Below, piece after piece: positions 60,201 to 64,000 of a DNA stretch of 64,000 nucleotides (the stretch's first letter is position 1; every line of letters begins with the position of its first letter). The position numbers and the translations under genes were made by a program. Under the pieces are notes generated by a model. That model saw only the letters and a list, made by a program, of their open reading frames with translations. It was not told the origin of the DNA and ran no database searches. The stretch is from contig VCMS01000098.1 in the NCBI GenBank assembly GCA_022539475.1, positions 102,420-166,419 on the forward strand, given 5' to 3'. The DNA is from Gracilaria domingensis (Eukaryota; Rhodophyta; Florideophyceae; Gracilariales; Gracilariaceae).

Positions 60201-61847
60201 ATCTCCTAGGGAGTGGATGCATTCATCCATCCTCGGGATGGGGTACGAGTCCCTTACCGTTACGGCATTAAGTTTTCTGTAGTCAATACAGAACCTCATA
60301 CGGGTCTCTCCTCGTTTTTGGACTAGCACTACAGGGCTAGCCCATTCCGAGTTTGCCGGTTCTATAACCCCCTCGCGGAGCATCCGCTCTACCTCCTCCA
60401 GCTCTACCTCACGGGCCTTATGTCCCGCGCGGTATGGCTGTTGGTGGATGGGACGGGAGTCCGGTTTGAGGTCAATCCTGTGCTGGGTGGCCTTAATGGC
60501 TCCCAGCTTACCCGACCACATGGTACTGAATGGCTCCAGGAGTCCAAGGATCCGAGCTCTGAGCTCTTCCCCTTCAAGTCCTATATTCACCTCCGTCTTC
60601 CAATTGGTCACTGGGTCGAGCTCCAGTTTCTGGTCTTCTCGCTCAGCTAGTCGCTGCACCATATGGTCTGTTCGCGACGAATTCAACGAATTGACACTGC
60701 CCCCCCCTTCCTTAGCATCCACGACCTCGTGGGACCATTGTGGTATAATTGTAAAGATCGTACGGGGAGCCGGTAAGGCAAGACCAATTACGGTGTGTTT
60801 TGGCAACTTGACCGGGCGGTTGCTGAAGTTACTCAGGTAGACCTGAAACGGTTTTGTCGGTATGTTGTCGACTATACCATTTGCCATTAAGGTCATGTGT
60901 CGTTCGGCCAACCGTGAATGGTTCTGAATGGATAACAGGCCAGGTTGTTGGCATGTGACCTTCACTACCAAGTGGTTCATAGGCGGTATTGTTACCGCCT
61001 TTGCCAATCGCACCTTGTTGGAGAGTGTGTTTTCCGGGACCGGTTGGTGTTGAGTGCGGTTCTCTTTCGTAGAGGCACCCTTGTGGTTACCAATAATGGC
61101 GATCCGGGGGCCATTATGGAACAGAACTGTCTTAGAACGTGGAAAAATTGCCCTGACATGCTGGTCTATAAAAGTTGTTCCAAGGATACAGTCTGTTGCC
61201 AGTTGGTTAACGACTATGAAGCGAACTCGGACCCTCATGGTGTCAATCAATACCATTATGGTAAGCGCTCCCATGACGGTTAGTGGTCTGTTGTTTGCGT
61301 CAACCAGTGGGTTAGTTAATGTACATGGCTGAAGCTTATTAAGTTGTCTGTTAGTTAATAGTTTGGCATTCACCAGATTAGGTCCTGCCCCGGTGTCCAG
61401 GACAGTGACGCATGGTACCAAGTGGTTAGAAGTAAACCCGAGGGTGACGTTTACCTTATAGTTACTATGCTTGAGAAAGCATATCGGTTCGGTGCCGTCC
61501 ATGAGGCTCTCCTCCCCTGTAACCAATGGGTAATTGTCCATACTTGCACCACTTGGTTCTGGAAGGCCTTCCGTCTTCGGACAGTTGGGGAAGGCCTCTA
61601 TCCCAACTGTTCGGCGTTTTCCGCCTGCGGGGCGGGATTCGTTTGGTCCTGCTCCGTGACGAGGTGTACCTGATGAGGTGTGGCTGCATTGGGTCGCGCA
61701 TTTGCGTGTCCCGTGCCTGCGCTCCGTGCCGGGGGCCCAAATATATCCTGGTGGTTCTGCTGGCGAGCAGTCAGGAGAGCGTTCCTGTTCTGCGGAGCCA
61801 CACTTGGGCACGCTGTTGCCAAGTGGTGAGGCGACAAACAGAACCAA
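57297..61847 (-). CDS. pol: Ty3/gypsy chromovirus pol polyprotein
   Basis: An uninterrupted frame of 1,516 codons. In order (residue numbers counted from 61,847): aspartic protease with DTGAGPNLV at 151; reverse transcriptase about 455-700 with FCIDYRKLNAVT and the YIDD catalytic motif at 619-622; RNase H from about 765 (TLDTDASDAQIG, DALSRLN near 881); integrase with an HHCC finger (His1008, His1015, Cys1045, Cys1048) and catalytic D1076, D1137 and E1173 (TDNGSN, HPQTNGQVERFNK); and a C-terminal chromodomain (about 1447-1500: IDTIVGHE, YRVRWYGWSPEHDSMEP). The frame begins with TTG at 61,847 and overlaps gag by 250 bp in another frame, so pol is probably made by ribosomal frameshift. All catalytic residues are present, so the copy may be young. 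Confidence 0.95.
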   Translation of the reverse strand: MVLFVASPLGNSVPKCGSAEQERSPDCSPAEPPGYIWAPGTERRHGTRKCATQCSHTSSGTPRHGAGPNESRPAGGKRRTVGIEAFPNCPKTEGLPEPSGASMDNYPLVTGEESLMDGTEPICFLKHSNYKVNVTLGFTSNHLVPCVTVLDTGAGPNLVNAKLLTNRQLNKLQPCTLTNPLVDANNRPLTVMGALTIMVLIDTMRVRVRFIVVNQLATDCILGTTFIDQHVRAIFPRSKTVLFHNGPRIAIIGNHKGASTKENRTQHQPVPENTLSNKVRLAKAVTIPPMNHLVVKVTCQQPGLLSIQNHSRLAERHMTLMANGIVDNIPTKPFQVYLSNFSNRPVKLPKHTVIGLALPAPRTIFTIIPQWSHEVVDAKEGGGSVNSLNSSRTDHMVQRLAEREDQKLELDPVTNWKTEVNIGLEGEELRARILGLLEPFSTMWSGKLGAIKATQHRIDLKPDSRPIHQQPYRAGHKAREVELEEVERMLREGVIEPANSEWASPVVLVQKRGETRMRFCIDYRKLNAVTVRDSYPIPRMDECIHSLGDANIFTTLDANCGYWQIEIPEGDRDKTAFTCHAGLYRFLRMPFGLRNAPATFQRALDIILSKVKWTTALVYIDDVVMYSRSIEEHFSHVQVVLQLLQEAGVTLKLRKCMFFNQEVEYLGHTISPGKLEVTKRNIRAVQEAKLPASQTDIRSFIGLCNVYRRFIKGFAKIAAPLNRRLQKGQPTHFDHLEEDEVEAFYTLKAALLSPPVLALPKTGLPYTLDTDASDAQIGCCLMQEQEDGKLAPIGYWSRALNQAEQNYTVTEKECLAVVWSMLMLRPYLYGVRFTLRTDHDSSRWILGLADASGRLARWRLRLSEFEYDVQYRPGVKHRVADALSRLNTEGLDTDPVDDDIPCFTIEPANHEVNEVLKGYWHDDSTYQVVVETLLPVEEGEHAPITREEFLREQSTDRLCKTLADVLGRKDSHFDVDHNGYLIRRSPLDGALQKVVPESLRQRVLYLSHNPRLSGHPGATRLYYTLRRQFYWPHMANDVYTYVAQCNSCIKTRGGVAKHRKYLKLFPAAGPLEFVAIDILGPLPKTSEGYRFVVVITDRFTKLTRAIPLKNQTATTLATAFLENWVYPYGAPMYLLTDNGSNLASKFFEAVCTMLGVKHYFTTAYHPQTNGQVERFNKTLVARLRHYVEEHQTTWSEYVQPLTYAYNLQVHRVTQTTPFDLVLSRTPHGIIVQPGPDRSEAAGTLTPAKVKRDILQKLRAALAAAKVKMTAAQERYKADYDRTVSKVTKVVAGDMVFLDVPPKGKRPTPAEMEEDIRLEEDINSKLLPKSTGPYKVIRSDEHTATVIMEGLENTVSIDRIVKAAQPTTANAQPICEPTQQEAEREQTSPIPPPMMSQPSGQPSTRAVTADPTTQAAQEIEPRQDQRVTPPTGSHAPHDQMEESHPQVDTQECAIDTIVGHEHTTKGMRYRVRWYGWSPEHDSMEPPGHIPNNFIIRYWRKQGRTPPPTGIASRGTRR
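60700..60713 (-). promoter_or_regulatory. Central polypurine tract-like sequence inside pol
   Basis: The sense strand reads GCTAAGGAAGGGGGGGGC, almost the same as the 3' tract (CGCTAAGGAAAGGGGG). It encodes Ala-Lys-Glu-Gly-Gly-Gly between protease and RT. Central polypurine tracts serve as a second plus-strand primer in lentiviruses and in yeast Ty1. Confidence 0.5.
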
Positions 61848-63349
61848 CAGAGGAGATTGCCGGTTGTGGGGTCCTTCATCGCGAGCGACGACGCGCGCGA
61901 TGGAGGACGGCCTCCAGTAGGTACTGCACTCCGTTGCTGCGGGTATGGTCCTTGTTCACCATATTGCTTGAATGGTACCGCTAGGACCGGGCTGACCGGT
62001 ACGGATACCTGTGATGGTGGAGCTGAGGTTTGTCTCGAGGGTGGCTCGCTGGATAGCGAGCTGGACCAAGAGGTATTACCGTGCGATCGAGTTGTCGGTT
62101 GTGCATGCACCAAGTGGACTGGGTGACCCTGGGAGGCGTATTGTGTGGACGCCTCCCCCGTAGTGGTCTCCTCTTCCTCTACGTCAAACACTGACCGCCT
62201 GGTCTTTCCTTTCTCCTTCGATGGTTTGCCGAGTGGTGCGGAGTCTTTCCTGGCCCCTGACCGAACGGTGTCGCCTAGTCCCTGTGCATGGCGGGCTAGT
62301 GCGTTGTAGTCGACCGTGCGGTTGGTAGCTAGGTAGTTACGAACCTGTGATCGGATAGACTTCGCCACGTTGTCGGCGTACATCGATTTCAACCTTTTGG
62401 TAGTAAAGACGCTTCCACAGCGGGAGGCTAATGCCCATAAGGAGCGAGCGAATTCCAATTCGGTTTGTCCCGCGCGCTGGCGGTACGCAAGCACCTCTGC
62501 GTACGCCTCCTGGATTACCTCATCGGTCGCGTAGGTTTCCAGTAGGAAGTTAACCACCTGTGGGTATGTTGTCAACATTTCCGTTTGGTCTTCGTCCACC
62601 GCCATGGTGTTTCCTTGGAGGCGGCTGTGGAGCAACGCTCCAGCCTGACCAGTTAGGTAGAATTGAAACAGCCACATGGCTGCTGCCTCTGAAAACCCAT
62701 TCTGATCACAAGCGATCTTGAACCTTTGAAGGAAATCAATGATCGCAATAGGGTCATCCTCGCTAAAGCGAGTTTCACCCAGTTGGAAACGAAGCTTCCT
62801 ATGATGCTTCGTTATCTTCTGAGCTACCTCTTTGGTATACTCAGCCTGTCTGTTCTCTAACCTATAGGTACGATAGTCAACCGCTTTGGTGAATAAATCA
62901 TTGAGCGGCGTAAGCACCTCTAGGTCAGTCTCCTCGTCGGAAGTTGAGTCCGAATCGTTATACCTTTTGGTCTTACCCTTGCGGGGATTCTTTCCTTTCT
63001 TCTTGCGAGAGTCCTTCCTCTTGCGTCGTGAACCTGTACGGTCGTCGTCTCCTGACGAATCCGAATCGGTGTCTGAGGACGAAGAGTCCGAGTCCGACCG
63101 GCGACTCTTTCTCTTTCCCCTTTTGGTTTTCTTCTTCTTACCATTTGGTTTACGTCGACGCTCGTCTCCTGAGCTCGACGAATCTCCATCAGGGTCTCCA
63201 CCATTGGTCCTGACGGAGCTACACCAGTAGGTTGGGGAGGTAAACGTACCTCGGGCCCTCCATCCCTGGAGGCTCTGCCCCTTTCCCCATACGGTCGATA
63301 AATCCTTCACCAGTCGGTTGTGTAGGAAGGTTAGGGTGGAGAATACCAA
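61598..63349 (-). CDS. gag: Retroelement gag, capsid and nucleocapsid part
   Basis: The frame has about 583 codons. A very basic and Ser/Asp-rich segment (about residues 50-145: GKKKKTKRGKRKSRRSDSD and long SSSDTDSDSSGDD runs) precedes a helical capsid-like domain (about 165-380) with FSEDDPIAIIDFLQRFKIAC, AAAMWLFQFYLTGQAGALLH, VVNFLLETYATDE and QTELEFARSLWALASRCGS, the pattern of Retrotrans_gag proteins. Near residue 505 is one zinc knuckle, CWFCLSPHHLATAC (CX2CX4HX4C). The stop at 61,598 lies inside the start of the pol frame. The true N-terminus is in another frame further right (63,219-63,862), so this frame alone has no proper start. Confidence 0.88.
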   Translation of the reverse strand: MVFSTLTFLHNRLVKDLSTVWGKGQSLQGWRARGTFTSPTYWCSSVRTNGGDPDGDSSSSGDERRRKPNGKKKKTKRGKRKSRRSDSDSSSSDTDSDSSGDDDRTGSRRKRKDSRKKKGKNPRKGKTKRYNDSDSTSDEETDLEVLTPLNDLFTKAVDYRTYRLENRQAEYTKEVAQKITKHHRKLRFQLGETRFSEDDPIAIIDFLQRFKIACDQNGFSEAAAMWLFQFYLTGQAGALLHSRLQGNTMAVDEDQTEMLTTYPQVVNFLLETYATDEVIQEAYAEVLAYRQRAGQTELEFARSLWALASRCGSVFTTKRLKSMYADNVAKSIRSQVRNYLATNRTVDYNALARHAQGLGDTVRSGARKDSAPLGKPSKEKGKTRRSVFDVEEEETTTGEASTQYASQGHPVHLVHAQPTTRSHGNTSWSSSLSSEPPSRQTSAPPSQVSVPVSPVLAVPFKQYGEQGPYPQQRSAVPTGGRPPSRASSLAMKDPTTGNLLCWFCLSPHHLATACPSVAPQNRNALLTARQQNHQDIFGPPARSAGTGHANARPNAATPHQVHLVTEQDQTNPAPQAENAEQLG

Positions 63350-63862
63350 GTGGTTTGGTGGCGTCTACTGCAGGCGGGGGAGCTTGCTTCATGAGCGCGG
63401 CCTGGGCCACCATCTCAGGTTGAAGCTTAGCCCCCTGCTGCTGCAGAGCCAGCATAACCAATCGGTCGATGTGTCCTCGCACCTCGTTTTCGAGGTACTG
63501 TAACACCACCACAGGTACCTTGTCGAGGACCTCCTGGAGGCTCGATCAACTACCACTCGGGTGACCTCGTCCAAGTCCAGTCGCGGTCCGACTGGCACCT
63601 CCATTTGGTCTACCACTGGGGTTGTTACAGGAGCGGGCTCCGCCCTTGCGGAGCCTGCTCCTCCGTCCACTTGGTCAGCCCGGGGAAGGGTCGAGGGGCC
63701 CCCAGCCTCTCGGTCTACCTTCTTCCCCCTCGGTGGGCGTTCCTTCCGAATCAGGTCCTCCGGGTTATCCAACACCGGATAGGACACTGAACCCCGTATG
63801 GGGTGACCACTTGGTGGAGCGCTCGGCGCCCTATTTGGGTAGCGCGCGCCCCGTTTCTCCAT
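63219..63862 (-). pseudogene. gag: 5' part of gag, split over two frames
   Basis: The ATG at 63,860-63,862 opens a frame (MEKRGARYPNRAPSAP...) that reads protein-like to about 63,545. A second frame then continues with EVLDKVPVVVLQYLENEVRG and ALQQQGAKLQPEMVAQAALM to a stop at 63,219. The main gag frame takes over at about 63,230-63,250. Two shifts of one base would be needed to read gag through. They may be real damage in this copy, sequencing errors, or programmed frameshifts. Codon use and motif content do not change at the breaks. Confidence 0.6.
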
Positions 63863-64000
63863 TTAGGTAACTGGCGTCGGAGCCAATTGCTTCGGCAACG
63901 GGAACCAAACCACTCGGGTATCTCGTGACTTCCAAATCCTCCCTTCCCAAAACCACTTGGTAATCACAGATTTCTAGTCGGGCAGACCAAAATATTGTGG
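63863..64000 (-). other. Leader of the retroelement, primer site not located
   Basis: This is 138 bp upstream of the gag ATG, running off the window. It includes two more ACCRNNYGGT-type sites (63,910 and 63,953). On the sense strand two TGG-starting segments (around 63,974-63,989 and 63,866-63,885) could be a primer-binding site, but I cannot match either to a tRNA with confidence. No LTR is seen yet. Confidence 0.4.

Larger units (their letters stand above)
52971..63961. repeat. Element-wide dispersed palindrome ACCRNNYGGT
   Basis: By eye I count about 72 copies of the core CCRNNYGG, most of them extended to ACCRNNYGGT. Examples are 52971 CCAAGTGG, 53324 CCACGTGG, 53369 CCACTTGG, 54339 CCAATTGG, 54730 CCGTTCGG, 55814 CCAGTTGG, 57325 CCAGTTGG, 58001 CCGTTCGG, 59063 CCACTTGG, 60600 CCAATTGG, 61418 CCAAGTGG, 62261 CCGAACGG, 63458 CCAATCGG, 63807 CCACTTGG and 63953 CCACTTGG. 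Mean spacing is about 150 bp. Random DNA would give about 11 cores in this length. The sites cross coding and non-coding DNA. Confidence 0.85.

Overview
The window is nuclear DNA from a photosynthetic eukaryote, most likely a unicellular red alga. It encodes the H subunit of magnesium chelatase, a CtpA-type thylakoid protease and a plant-type ATP phosphofructokinase, next to purely eukaryotic genes (Pcf11, LSM14, IPMK, the small subunit of serine palmitoyltransferase, Vma12, a PWWP protein, a CDCA7-type zinc finger). The two plastid-directed proteins carry an Ala-Phe-Val block in a basic, Ala-rich leader without a separate signal peptide. That fits a primary plastid of red-algal or glaucophyte type. 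Most genes are a single open frame. The three introns I can place with confidence are 105, 107 and 110 bp long. The taxon is an inference.

Layout of 0-52.5 kb (host genes). A truncated coiled-coil gene (1-636, -) is followed by D-aminoacyl-tRNA deacylase (-) and phosphofructokinase (-). A very GC-rich block holds LSM14 (+), an AMPK/SnRK1 gamma-like CBS protein (+) and a CorA-type transporter (+). Then come ChlH (-), a 4CXXC/CDCA7-type zinc-finger gene (-), and a divergent pair of a PWWP/TFIIS-N protein (-) and IPMK (+). Next are a Sel1-repeat protein (-), the divergent pair aldose 1-epimerase (-) and HIT zinc finger (+), an unresolved coding region at 33.4-34.2 kb, the CtpA protease (+), and the divergent pair of a myristoylatable LEA-like protein (-) and a PH-like/Ser-Thr kinase (+). 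The host part ends with the divergent pair Vma12-like (-) and ssSPT (+), then Pcf11 (-) and a five-finger C2H2 factor (-). About half of this part is intergenic. The intergenic DNA includes short perfect hairpins, a dense GTAC cluster, and homopolymer C tracts on the sense strand just upstream of many start codons.

52.5-64 kb (mobile element). After an AT-rich stretch and a tRNA-like sequence, composition changes abruptly. The right 11 kb is a Ty3/gypsy chromovirus read on the minus strand: gag with a CCHC knuckle and frame breaks, then pol with protease, RT, RNase H, integrase and a C-terminal chromodomain. The pol stop codon lies inside a polypurine tract, and a near-identical tract sits inside pol. 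Beyond the tract, in antisense orientation, is an intact 908-codon orphan gene with RG-rich ends.

The main discovery candidate is a palindromic decamer, ACCRNNYGGT (core CCRNNYGG), scattered about every 150 bp from 52.97 kb to the right edge. I counted about 72 cores. They occur through gag, pol, the antisense orphan gene and the non-coding DNA, in several reading phases. A hand count over 4.2 kb of the ChlH gene found two. This looks like a DNA- or RNA-level signal belonging to the element and not a by-product of coding.
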